A stretch of 64,000 nucleotides of DNA, taken from positions 23,419,660 to 23,483,659 of the forward strand of contig OZ018414.1 of NCBI GenBank assembly GCA_963969595.1, given 5' to 3'. The stretch is from Neckera pumila. Its lineage: Eukaryota; Streptophyta; Bryopsida; Hypnales; Neckeraceae. Shown here in pieces: positions 12,260 through 23,239 of this stretch. A program made the position numbers and the translations under genes. The notes beneath the pieces were generated by a model. That model ran no database searches. It was given only the letters and a program-made list of their open reading frames with translations, and was not told the DNA's origin. How positions within the stretch are numbered: the first letter of the stretch is position 1; every line of letters begins with the position of its first letter.

Positions 12260-15200
12260 CTACCGAGGACGCCATAGCCCGGTCGGGCTCCCTTTCTCCT
12301 TCCGTTTCTTCAGGTTCCCGATCCGAATGAAGGCTGCGGCAGGTCTCCAGGTCAAGAACATCACCGCAACAGCGAGGAACCCTACAACATTCCCAGCGAC
12401 AAAACCAGGAATCGCAATTACATCGGAGAACGACTGCGACACACTCCTCGTTTCGTTATTGAGTCCATCGCAGGGTCTGTTCTTGAGAGGCGGACCGCAC
12501 AAACCGTCATTTCCAGGAAGAAACGAGTCTTCACTCATGGTTTGAATTTGCGTTCCAGTAGGAATCGGTCCTGATAAATTGTTATTTGCCAGCGCCAGAG
12601 TGCTCAAGTAACTCCCCACGAACTGCGGAATCTCTCCGGAGAGGAAGTTGGAGGATAAGTCCAGGGATTGAAGAGGCAAGTCGCCGAGGTTGACCGGAAT
12701 TGTGCCGTTGAATTCGTTGGAAGAGAGGTTCAGGAACACTAGTTGCGAAAGATCGACTATGTTCTCGGGAATTTTGCCGAAGAGGAAGTTTTTCGCTAAA
12801 TTCATGGAGGTCAGAGCCGACCAGATGTACTCGTACTTGAGCTGATAGTCATTGACTGTGATTACCAGGCTTTGGAAAAATGGAGCCGCGGTGCCGTTCG
12901 ATGTTACGTTCGTGTTGAACCCTCGCATTTTGGTGAAGTTGCCCGCCACCTGGTATCAAGAATATGTAAATCTATAGTTTTCATTTATATAAGTTAAAGA
13001 GTCTCAGTCATTAGGTGGATAAGTTATGATGAAGCAACAGAGTATTTCATAAAAGTCCTGTCCCGAAATGGAACTGAAGCAATGTCATTTCAGTGTTAGT
13101 TCTTCCAACATTGAAATGACAGTTTGTAATCAAGGGGAGGAATTTTTGTGATTGAGTAGTCCTGAAAGGACACACTTCTAGTGTAGCAGTAAATCGACGT
13201 TCCAAAGCATGTTGCATGATCGTACCTGGTCCTGCAATTCGTTGTACGAAAGATCAAGCACTTGCAATGCAGGAAGCTCCCAAAGCCACGGCGGGATCGG
13301 GCCTTGAAGATTGTTATGCCCGAGCAAGAGAACTCGCAAGGCGGAAAGAGAAGAAATGTTAGCAGGTAAGGAGCCTGAGAGATTGTTTCGACTGGCGTCC
13401 ACCATGATGAAGTTCTTGGAAGTAGATAGGGATCTGAAGATATTTTCTCGGAACGAGTTGTTGCTGATGGACAAGGTTTGTAGCGCAGTCATGTTGCTGA
13501 AATTCAAATCAAACTCTCCTTCAAGGTTGTTGCTCCCAAGCAATAATTGCTCCAAAGCAGTGCAGTTTTCAAGTGATTTAGGCACATTGTTTGTCAGGTT
13601 GTTGCCGGCGAGGTCAATCGTGACAAGCTTCGTGCATTGACTAAGAGATGATGGGATTGATCCTCCAAGCTGATTGTTGGAAATGACTAGTCGTTCAAGG
13701 TTTCGTAAATTTCCAAGAGAAGCTGGTAGAGTTCCTGTGTGGGAGTTGTTGGAGAGAACGAGATTCATGAGCGAGGAGCAATTGCCGAGGGAATCGGGGA
13801 TGTCACCTGAGATCAAAATGTTGTTGTAGAGCGCAAGATCTTCGAGGAGCTGCATCTGTCCAAGCCCTTCAGGAATGGTGCCGTTCATCCGAGGATTGTT
13901 CTGTAAATGGAGTCGAACTAGACCTTTGCAATTCACCAGTGATCGTGGAATTGGACCTTCTAAGTCATTGCCGTCCAAGTGTAAGTACTTGATTTCTGTG
14001 AAGTTTCCAAATGACTCCGGGATGATGCCATGGAGTCTGTTATTGTCAAGCTGGAAATTCATCATCGTCTTGCAATTCCCGAGCTCAGGTGGGATGATAC
14101 CAGTGAGGTTGTTACTACTAAAGGCAAAGTTCCAGAGCTTTAAGCAGTTTCCCAGTGATGGTGGGACGGTGCCCGAGAATCCGTTGTTTGACACGTGGAG
14201 TTGCCATAGATCGGTGCAGTTCTCACCGAAACGGGGAGGTATAAAACCACTCAGATTGTTGTATTCTCCATGTAGTATCCACATTGCGCTACAGTTTTGT
14301 AAGAACTCAATCCCGCCGCTGAGGCTGTTGTTCTGAAACATGAGGACACTCAGCTTCTGCAACCTCCCAAATTCCTCGGGAATAGGACCTGTCATGTTGT
14401 TGAAGCCAATGAGAAACCCTTGGAGCTCAGGACAATTCGCTAAACTCGCCGGAATTGAACCCGAGATCTTGTTGTTGTTCACCGCTAAGCTCACAAGCTT
14501 TGTGCAGTTTCCAAAACTCTCAGGGATAGAGCCGGTCAAGTTATTCCACATTGCAAGAAACTCTGTTAGATTTTGAAGGCTACCAAACAAAGGAGAGATT
14601 TCGCCGGTCAGCATATTTGAGGATACGTCGATGGACTTTAGTTTGGTACAATTCGCGAGCTCAACTGGGATCTGTCCTGTGAGATTGTTGGCACCAACGT
14701 CTAGCTCAAGAAGGTTGGCGCACGACGAGAGCTCCTTTGGTATCACTCCCGTGAGGTAGTTGTCGTGCAGAGCCAAGACCTCGAGTGAGGTTAGTTTCCC
14801 AAATTCCTTCGGTATTTTGCCAGTGAGATTGTTCCGTTTTGCTGAAAATGTCACAAGGTTTGAGCAATCACCAAAGCCAGGAGGAATGGATCCAATGAAG
14901 CCATTCAAGTTGATGCTAAACGTACTGAGGTTGTTCAGAATTGTGAATACAGCAGGGATTGTGCCGGTTAGCATGTTCGCTGACACATCTATGAGCCCCA
15001 GGTGGCTACAGTTTGCAAGTTCACCTGGGAGCTCTCCTGTGAGGTTGTTTGCACCAACGTCAAGCGTCTGAAGATTGGCGCAGGCCGAAAGCTGTGTTGG
15101 GATCGAATTCGTTAGATTGTTGTCATGGAGATCAAGAATCTGCAATGAGGTCAAGTTTCCAAGCGCATTTGGTATGGAGCCCACAAGAGAGTTGTTTCGT

Positions 15201-16358
15201 AGGGCGAGGGTTTTCAACGAAGTAAGTAATGCGAGTTTTGAGGTTATGGTTCCCACCAGCTTAGCACCATCAGTACCTGCAACACCTCGCAACAACAATC
15301 TTAGAAAAATCTTCCCCATGAATATTCAGGTATGAACTTCCACAGGACTTGAAGTTCTTCAAATCAGCCCCTCACACCTTGAGCCCGTTTGCTAACTAAG
15401 GGAGAATGTGTTCGAACCGCGATCCTCTTTAACAATTTCTTCCTTTGATGCTCTTTCAGTTCAACATTTGAAAGCGAACTTCTCGACTCATGCCTAACTT
15501 TGCAATCTTGGAATTCATGCCACAGGTCTTTAACCCTTCAAAGACCAAGAAGCAATAATTTCGTTGCGATTTGTCTTTCCATTATTTGTCTTTGATGCTA
15601 CAGTGAAAAGGATGCAAGCCCATCACTACTCAAGAATTAAAGTGAGATTACCCTAAGTGATTCCTTAAAGGTTCAAATTCTATACCTGTAATGTTCAATC
15701 CAACTACTCGTTTCGTTCGCTGATCGCAAGTTACACCTCTCCATTGGCAGTAATCATCATTTGCGCTTACATTCCACCCAAGAAGCACACCACCGGGGTC
15801 TTCCACGATGGCTTGCTTAAACTGCAACAACACATTTTCGTCGCTTGGGGTTTCAGTCTGCAACAACTTCCGCCTTAATGTCGAAGCATACAACGCATCT
15901 TCTTCCAAGTCATGAAGGTGCTCCTCTGGCACGGCGCTACCCAGTTTTTGTTTGAAGCCGCAAATATCCTCAGCTTCATCAGTGATGGGGTTGGAATTTG
16001 TACGGTCACCATGGGAATGAATCTGCCTCAAAACAAGAGAAACGACAGACTGGGGAGTTCAGCATTCTAAACTCTCCTCCCAAACCAGTGATTACTGGCC
16101 TCAGTGGTACAGGTGACATAGATTTGCAAATCAGAATTACTCTGTCGGAAGGAAACAAAAATGCATTTAAAGCCAATTCTCGAGCATCACTGTACCTTAA
16201 GCTCATGTAGTTCACGCACTGACCTGTGTGAGATCTTCAACAACGTTGATGCCATGTGACGCCTTGTTCCTGCTGAAACAGACGCTTTCCTCAGCAGCAA
16301 AAGCGCGTGACACAAATAGCAAAGATATCAGCAGCAACAGCAATCCCAGATTCGTCAT
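12260..16358 (-). CDS. LRR receptor-like protein, no kinase domain
   Basis: A cell-surface receptor-like protein predicted to sit in the plasma membrane with its repeats outside. Exons read as 16358-16224, 16022-15686, 15276-13226 and 12949-12260; all junctions are GT-AG and frames join, giving 1070 residues. The order is: signal peptide (MTNLGLLLLLISLLF..., residues 1-22), an LRR N-cap with QFKQAIVEDPGGVLLGW and CQWRGVTC, then more than 25 repeats of the plant type (L..N.LTG.IP) with many N-glycosylation sites. A spacer around VTVNDYQLKYEY resembles the non-LRR island of RLPs, followed by a last LRR block, a capping CGPPL motif, one membrane span (IPGFVAGNVVGFLAVAVMFL) and a short basic tail. 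RLPs of this build usually signal through partner kinases. The ligand cannot be inferred. Exons are far more GC-rich than the flanks. Confidence 0.88.
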
Positions 16359-16504
16359 GTTCGATCTTCACCTAACCTTCAAAAATCAAGTTGTAATAAG
16401 GCCGTAAACACTCAGGTGAGCTCCTTAGATCTTGGCTCTAAATCAAGACAACTCCAACTGAAGGTGAATCCTCCTTAAGTTCGAAGTGTAATTATCGCTC
16501 ACCT

Positions 16505-16514
16505 TATTTATATA
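16505..16514 (-). promoter_or_regulatory. TATA box of the LRR receptor-like gene
   Basis: On the minus strand the sequence reads TATATAAATA about 150 bp upstream of the start codon at 16358, a suitable place for a plant TATA box with a 5' UTR of roughly 120 nt. No other TATA-like word lies nearer. Confidence 0.55.
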
Positions 16515-16651
16515 CAGCTATGGTGCAGTCACAGGCATAATGCAGAAATCGATTGGGGTCAGCTAAGCTTGTGAGACTCGGCGTAGTGCTCTCTGATACC
16601 CTAATTCTGTAACTGGAACCATGATATCCCATGTCGTGGGTCACTATGCAA

Positions 16652-16853
16652 GTAGGAGGCTCCTGGAGATCCGACTGAAGCAATTGTGGGGCCGGTTTCA
16701 GAGTAGTACAGGAGGAAAAAATGTCAACTCTGACTGATTCAACATTGGAACGGTAGGCGGATCTTGGAAATCCTACTGAAGCAATTGTGGCGCCGGTTTC
16801 AGAGTAGTACAGGAGGAAAAAGTTTCAACTTTGACTGATTGGAACGGGAATAC
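16652..16853. repeat. 101-bp direct tandem duplication
   Basis: Two copies (16652-16752 and 16753-16853) share GTAGG..GAT at the start and contain GACTGAAGCAATTGTGG or CTACTGAAGCAATTGTGG followed by GCCGGTTTCAGAGTAGTACA. They differ at scattered positions. The duplication lies about 300 bp upstream of the LRR receptor-like gene and could lie in its promoter. Confidence 0.75.
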
Positions 16854-17726
16854 CGATGATTGGGAGGAAGTGCACTTTGAATTAAACCCCTTCTTCTCTC
16901 GATTTTCTAATTAGAGCAAGGAATGTGAATATCCTGTTAGAAGCATGACAACGAGTTTTCAACTGTTACGCACCTCCTTGAGGTGAGTGGCAATTTTCAG
17001 CATTAAAAGAATCGTTGAAGAATGCGAGTATGCCTCGTCTATCCAATGGAGTGAATCTCCAACAATGGAATTGGCTACTCTGAAACCCACTAATCACAGA
17101 AGAAAGTGACGAATGATCAGCGAAGGGCCACTTAAGTTACCTTGACTTGGTATGAATTAATTTTGCTTGGGTGTCCACTCTTGTTCGTCTTACATCAGGA
17201 AATTCTGGATTACCGACAAAATACTTCCTAATTGCCACATGGTAAGCCTTTCTAGTAGCAAGGCCTCTAACTTAAGGTCAACTCTGGCAGCTGACTTTGA
17301 GCAAATTTGATTTATAGTCTTGTGCTGTGCTTGACAGATATACTTCTGTCAGCGAATTCCAATAAAACTCTTCGATTCTGACAGGTGATCAACTTGAGTT
17401 TTGAAGACCTTACCTACCTGCCAAGGATGGTGCTTACGACTTCAAAGCCAAGCACGAGAACTAAGTGAACCCGTACGTTCTACCATACTAGTACATTACC
17501 TTCGCTTTCTGCATTCGAATACGACACAAATTGGCACTGGTAGTGAGGAGAAATTTGTGTCCCAGGGGAAACTCAGACCATCGCCAGCACGCCTTGACAA
17601 CGGCCTCAGCAACGCCACTCCAGGCTTGCCGCGCTTGTTCAAAGACAAATCGCTCCACACCTGCACCCCTTCACGGTACAAGTAGAGTTGTGCCTCCCCT
17701 CACTCCCACATTTGCTCGGCAACTTG
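16854..17726. other. Intergenic; GC-richer patch of unknown origin
   Basis: No recognised gene. The part from 17401 to 17726 is richer in GC than its surroundings and has small overlapping ORFs on both strands, none with a recognisable motif. It might be a decayed exon or transposon fragment. Confidence 0.4.
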
Positions 17727-17990
17727 TAAGGTAGACATGCCTATTAGCACCGTGATTTGCAATCTGAATATCTTGGAGCCAAAAGTAAGATGGGAACATA
17801 TTTTTCAAAGGTGTTCTCTTGTTTCACAAATCAAATCCAAGTGGAATTACAATTTCCAATTAAAATTGTAATTTCTATGAATTTCTGAAAAGGTGTGCCT
17901 TGAAATTACAAAACTGCTCATAATTGCAGTCATAAACGTCCTACAACCTATAACCGCCATTCCATGTCTCTATTAGCACTTAAGTATCCA
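17727..17990 (+). repeat. Dispersed repeat A, copy 1
   Basis: About 264 bp similar to 55220-55490. Both begin TAAGGTAG and share TGATTT(G/A)CAATCTGAATA, CTTGTTTCACAAATCAAA and TATTAGCACTTAAGTAT. Divergence is moderate. No ORF or inverted ends; superfamily unknown. The right edge meets the CATTAG element at 17998. Confidence 0.7.
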
Positions 17991-17997
17991 CCATAGA

Positions 17998-18300
17998 CAT
18001 TAGATGATATTTGGGGGTCTTGGAGGGCTGTTTCAGGCCTGTTCCCTGATCTGCCCAAATTTAGTGAATGCCGGTAGGGGTGTGTCAGAAATTTTTTTTT
18101 TCAAAAAAATAAAAAAATAATTTTTTTTTACCAAAATATCATTTAAGCAAATTTTTTTTTTTTTTTTTTTTTTCAAAAAATGACATGGCAGTCACTCGAC
18201 CACGTCAGCCAGCTGCTGTTGCTGTGTTCCCGCAGTCTAGGAATGCAGCAGACAGCAGGGGAACTCGGAGCCCTCTAAGACCCCCAAATCTCATCTAATG
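17998..18300. mobile_element. CATTAG-ended MITE, copy 1
   Basis: Ends are inverted: CATTAGATGATATTTGGGGG at the left and CCCCCAAATCTCATCTAATG at the right, and pairing continues into AGGGCT/AGCCCT. The interior has long T and A runs and words GACATGGCAGT and GTTCCC. Two further members with the same CATTAG...CTAATG ends lie at 20254-20533 and 49052-49542. No coding capacity. Confidence 0.7.
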
Positions 18301-19069
18301 ACTCATCTAAATCCATTTACTTCTTTGACAAAAGCAGAGCCGTAATTGCAATAAGGGTAACGTGTCAAAAGTAGGAGCCAAAAGTGGGATGGCAAAGATA
18401 GGAAGTTGTTGGAGATAGGCAAGCCTACCTTAGCGGGCAACAACAATTTTACACTCATGCCAACTTGGTCAACTTTGATTATAGCCTTAGTGGAAGACAT
18501 GGAGGCTAGTGAGAGGTGTGAGAAGAAATGGAAGAACTTTAACAAGGATTTTAAAGGATGGTTGGTGCAAAGCATTGGATCTTGAGTGTACTGTCGCATT
18601 TTACAAGCCAAGAATAAGTGCCTCACCACTTCTTGCTGCTGCAGACAAATTGAGTGCAATTGGTGGCAATGCTCTCAAGAATGGTTAATATCCCATTGAA
18701 CTATATAGATTGAATTAGTGAATAGCAGACACTTGTGACTACTAGGTTAGTAACCTTAACTTACATTTTCTTTAAGAAAAATCTAGATTTGATCAGACAG
18801 CGGCATTCTTCCATTGTAAATAAGTTATATTGACAGTTTAACACTCTTACCATCAAAGTGAGGTGAACCAAATCAGCATTGTTTGTTTCATGTTTTGAAG
18901 TTTTTGGTTTTAAATCCATGGGGAAAATTCTTCTACTATATATAGTATAGCTCATCATCTAAATTATTAGTGATCACCTTCTTTCAACAATAGATTAATT
19001 CCTTTCTAAAGAGCATCCGCAGTGTCAATAACTTAGGTGGGGCTAGGCCATGATAGTTTTGCATATTTT
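18301..19069. other. Intergenic, no gene seen
   Basis: A 118-codon ORF on the minus strand (18303-18659) shows no known motif and I do not call it a gene. GAGCATCCGCAGTG at 19012 resembles Tourist-type ends but no partner end was found. Confidence 0.45.
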
Positions 19070-19146
19070 CTCTATCTCAAAATAAATCAATGTTTTCTAG
19101 TGGGAAACTTTGGCAATACCACGGATCTATTTTGAGACAAAGGGAG
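19070..19146. mobile_element. Short Stowaway-like MITE, copy 1
   Basis: CTCTATCTCAAAATAAATC at the left is inverted relative to GGATCTATTTTGAGACAAAG at the right, which runs into GGAGTA. A sibling in the opposite orientation lies at 56573-56653. CTCCCT-type ends next to TA are typical of Stowaway (Tc1/mariner) MITEs, but the left TA is not clear here. Confidence 0.55.
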
Positions 19147-19344
19147 TATAGGTTACCATGATACACAAGCCCTCCTACTCAACTTGGCTCTCTAACTTGA
19201 CATTTTATGGCCTACTTTGTCAGTACCTTTCATAGCAGCAAATCAACTAGTTCCAAAAGCAAATGACAAACTTCACTCCTTCAATGCCTTCAACCTTAAG
19301 TTGTGATTAACTAACTTATGTCTTCGTATAAGCAGCTACAAATT

Positions 19345-20648
19345 GAAAGTATGAAGTCAAGAGTTTATGGAAGTATCTTACTTCCTTATAATGAAACAAA
19401 AAATTTTAAATTTTGGACAAGATATGCATTCTACAAACAAAATATTTGAGGCCTACAACCATATAGACCCATAGTTATCACATTGGACGAATTGTTCGTC
19501 GTAATTGTCCCATTTGTCCACCTGTTTGGGACATCCGATGACCTTGATTCACTTCATGTGACTACTTTAAAGTAGTTACATTGTCTATCCGGTCCTTCCA
19601 ATATGTCCACCTATCTAGGATGTCTGGTGATCTTAATTTGCCTAGTATGACAACATTGAATGTACCTCTTTTATGGTTTGCTAAATTACACATCAAGGAT
19701 CATCCATCACATTTGCATTACTAGCTAAACTCTCTTTCTTCTCTACAAATTTTGAGTTTGTGTGATATATCATTATAGAGATTACTTATGAGTTATGTAG
19801 TGTGATATACCATTGTAGAGATTCCAAGGTGCTAGGACTTTGGTGTAAAAAAAGTTGTGTTTTAGTGATGCAACATCAATTTCAATGACATCAAAGAGAG
19901 CCTTGCTCTTGTAATGTAGGTGCTTATAAGAGGAGTAGGCCTACAAGAATGTAGTAGTAGGGATGCTTGAGTTGGCGGCGAATTTGTTAATTGAGGCAGA
20001 TGGTTCAAGACTTCCTTCTGTTGTAGGAACCTTTCTATTGCACCAAACCTTGAAAGGGATATATTCATTGTTAGTTGTTACACTAGGCAAATAGGATCAC
20101 CAAATGTCATAGATAGCCAGATATATTGGACGGACTGAACGAACAATGTAACTACTTTAAAATAGTCACATCGAGCAAATCAAGGTCATTGGACGTCTTG
20201 GATAGGCGGGCAAATTGGATAGTTAGGATGGACAATTCGTCTAATGTGATAACCATTAGATGTTATTTGAGGCCTCCAAGAGACCACAAGTTATCCTGTG
20301 TTCCTAGACTACAGGAACACATGATAATTGTTGGCTGATGTGGCTGAGACCGTGCCATGTCATTTAAAAATAAAAAATAAAAAAAAATTGCTTAAAATGA
20401 TATTTGAGGAAGAAATTTTTTTATTTTTTGAAAAAAAAAATTCTAACAACATTATTGCTGGTTCAAAACAAGGGAACAGACTGCGGAAACAGGACTGAAA
20501 CGGCCCTTTGGAGGCCTCAAATCCCCCCTAATGTATGCGTATATTTGGTTGTAGACCTTGAATGTTTTGTTTGTAGAATGCAGATCATGTCCAAAGTTTT
20601 AAAAGATTTTGCTTCACTGTAAGGAAGTAAGATACTTCCGTAACTTCT
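19345..20648. repeat. Long inverted repeat, possibly a fold-back transposon
   Basis: The segment from about 19345 to 19690 is matched in reverse complement by about 20037-20648; shared words include GCATTCTACAAACAAAA, TTATCACATT(G/A)GACGAATTG and TTTAAAGTAGTTACATTGT. Arms differ by roughly one base in six. The right arm is interrupted by the 280-bp CATTAG element. The middle (19690-20037) is unique, with no recognisable protein. Confidence 0.7.
20254..20533. mobile_element. CATTAG-ended MITE, copy 2, inside an inverted-repeat arm
   Basis: Inverted ends CATTAG...GATTTGAGGCCTCCAA (right end read on the minus strand) flank a 280-bp AT-rich interior. The uninterrupted partner arm of the long inverted repeat shows the empty site, GATAAC directly followed by TATG. 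Here GATAAC precedes the element and TATG follows it, so the insertion is clean with no duplicated target bases. Confidence 0.75.
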
Positions 20649-20659
20649 ATTGCAGTCAA

Positions 20660-21385
20660 TGACCCTTCATTGCAAAGAAGTAAGATAGCTCCCGTCAATA
20701 GCTTTCAAAATTTGTGCTTTGTATCCACCTTTAACGCTATGCTCTTTTGCATCAATTGCATGACCACCATGCTTTCCTGGTTATAGCTTAATCCATGAGT
20801 TGACATCAAGTTTTGTGGATATATATTCTCTATTTTCATTCATAACATTATGTATCAATATAGACTCTATTTTGAGTATCCTACGTCAATCCATTTTTCT
20901 AAAAAATCCTCTTTCTAAAAAATCTTTCTGGACCAATCTCAAATCCTTGGAGAATATGAATTTTGATCATCTTAATGAGTTTCTTTCTAGTAGGAGTAGT
21001 TCCAATAGAACTTCAAAAATGTAGAGAGACCTAGTCAACGCCATCTGATAAAGCTAAATCAGAATGGTTGAGCCATTCTCTGGGACAATAGCTCACTAAC
21101 ACCAAGTGATACGCACATAGGATTTCTTTAGTAAGTGCTTACCCATGTCTTTCCCGTCTTTGGGTGTGTGTCTATGTTGGACTGTCTCATTTTGCACAAT
21201 TTTTTCATATCCCTTGTGTGAGCCACAAGCCTTAGATTATTTCATTATTTCCTTGATATTTGGATTTTCTACAGTGTCACAAAAACAAAGAGCCTCCAAC
21301 AAAGGATTAAGAACATTATGTTCCATTGAATCTTAAATGCCAAGGGAGTTAAAAAAATGATTGATGAGTAGACAAACACAACCAT
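20660..21385. other. Intergenic, no gene seen
   Basis: AT-rich, no recognised coding sequence or repeat family. Confidence 0.5.
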
Positions 21386-22315
21386 TTAACCCCTAAAGGA
21401 CCAAGGCCATTTTTCTGCCAAAAAACACTCCAAAACTGCCATTTCTATAGTAAAGAGTAAAAAAAGCTTGAAATTGTTTCATTTTCGCATCTAACTGTAG
21501 GATCTTATACCTAACTAGTATAAGAATGTGTGAAAAAGATTTCAAAATTTTTGACCGCACATATTGCAAGATATCTGCGTTTAAAATGAAAAAAATAAAA
21601 TTTTCAGCACATATGGGACTAGAATTTTTGACTTTGAACATTTTTAACTTAAATGTTTTGCACTATAGAGTTTTGAGCTTTAAGTCTTTGTAGTGAAGAA
21701 TTGAGTTCAGAGTCTAGCAAGAAAAAATCAAATCAAAAAAACTTAATTTTCATTATTAGAAAAATTGTTAAATAGAAGTAGGTACAAGATAGAAGGAAAA
21801 TTTAAAATATTAATATCCTTTATATAGAATTAAAATGCATCAATCCCAATGGTGAGATTGTTCTAGCAGAAAAACTAAACCACGTAGAACTTTTTTTTGA
21901 AAAATTGAAAAATTTGCATTCAGAAATGAATCCTGCAGATTTTTTTTTCAAGAAGATGCTCTAAGTGCCCAAAAAATTAGGTTGTCTATAACTTTCTCAT
22001 AACAAATCCAAACAAAATGAATCAAAGCTTTTCAAATAAGCAAAAATTTAATTTATAGTGAAAAAAATTAAAAGATTTTCTTAAAAAGTTTTTACAAACA
22101 AAATTTTGCTGCCCCCTTTCCTCTGTTTTGAGCTTATTTGGGCAAAACTTTTGTTCTTGGAAATTGATTGAAAAATGTTTTATATTTCTACAAAGCTTAT
22201 CAGTTTTCCTAACTTCAAAAAAAGTTTCAAAAAATCAGGACAAAAATTTAGCCCATATGTACCTGCCCAAAATCCCAAATGTTCGCCAAACCAATAATGG
22301 TCTTTTAGGGTTTAA
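21386..22315 (+). mobile_element. TTAA element family 1, copy 1 (piggyBac-like ends)
   Basis: The element lies between two TTAA tetranucleotides and starts TTAACCCCTAAAGGACCAA; the right end, read inverted, is TTAAACCCTAAAAGACCATT. It is 930 bp, AT-rich and non-coding. Relatives are at 22312-23239, 55520-56455 (inverted), 47938-50237 (interrupted) and in the 42187-44640 cluster. TTAA targets with CCC ends are the signature of the piggyBac superfamily; the assignment is inferred, as no transposase is present. Confidence 0.7.
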
Positions 22316-23239
22316 CCCCTAAAGTTCCTTGCCTATGTTCTCACCAAAAATGCTCCAAAATGGCCACTTCTAGAATAAGTACCAAATTTTTGAAAAATAT
22401 CATTTTTGGACACATGTAACTATAGGATCTTGTAGTATTCTAGTTTGAGAATGTGTGGAAAAAATTTCAGAAATTTCCATCATGTAGATTGAAAGATATT
22501 AGCGTTTGAAGTGGCAAAAGTCCTTTTTTTGGCCCTGCAAAAAACCGAGCAGCTGCACTCTCCCAAGGTCTGATTATTATGAAAAAAACTCTAAAATGGT
22601 TGTGCTTCTTTGGATTCATTCTTCAGGGCAAGTTGGCTACATGCTTGAAAATTTTCAAATTAATTGAAACTATACAACATATAGGAAAAAAATAGTAAAT
22701 AGAAAGAAGTACAGAATGGTTCAAAACACTAAACTGTTAAGAAGTTAATTATGGAATTGAAAATACCAATTCCAATGGTTGCAATGTTGTAATAAACAAT
22801 CTACATCCTACAATTTTATTTTTTTGAAAAATATTGAAATTGAGTGAAATAAACAATTTCAAAGTTTATTTAAGAATAGACAATCCATAACTGTCCGCAA
22901 ACTAAAAATCCTTGTAACGTTTGACTCATTCATCAAAATGGAATGATTCAAAGCTCAATATATATATAAATCTAATAAACCAATTTCAAATTTTTATTTT
23001 TGAAAAAAGTGATTTTTTTTATTTGCCCAGACTGCCCGAGTTGAGAAACAAACAACATATTTGGCCATAAATTTTTACTCATATTTCCAAATGTCATGAA
23101 ATTTGGTGCATATGAAAGATATTCCTTGTCCCCACCTTCTAGAAAAATTTCAGCCCAAAATATGCAAATCTCTAGTCACACGTACCTGCTCAAAATTTCT
23201 ATATTGCAAAAAAACGCATGTTGGTCCTTTAGGGGTTAA
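22312..23239 (+). mobile_element. TTAA element family 1, copy 2
   Basis: It shares the TTAA at 22312-22315 with copy 1, so the two stand head to tail with a single TTAA between them. The left end is TTAACCCCTAAAGTTCCTTG and the right end is GTTGGTCCTTTAGGGGTTAA. Length 928 bp; the interior is similar to copy 1 and diverged, with no ORF of note. Confidence 0.72.

Noticed and set aside
12186..12545. Plus-strand 119-codon ORF
   Set aside because: Antisense to the last LRR exon, no recognisable content.
12260..13225. A kinase domain for the LRR protein
   Set aside because: After the membrane span only a short basic tail precedes the stop, and no kinase motif lies downstream on the minus strand.
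13311..15335. Plus-strand ORFs of 78 to 153 codons
   Set aside because: They are antisense shadows of the LRR exon and have no independent motif.
17401..17734. A gene in the GC-richer patch
   Set aside because: Overlapping ORFs on both strands, none with known motifs or credible splice partners.
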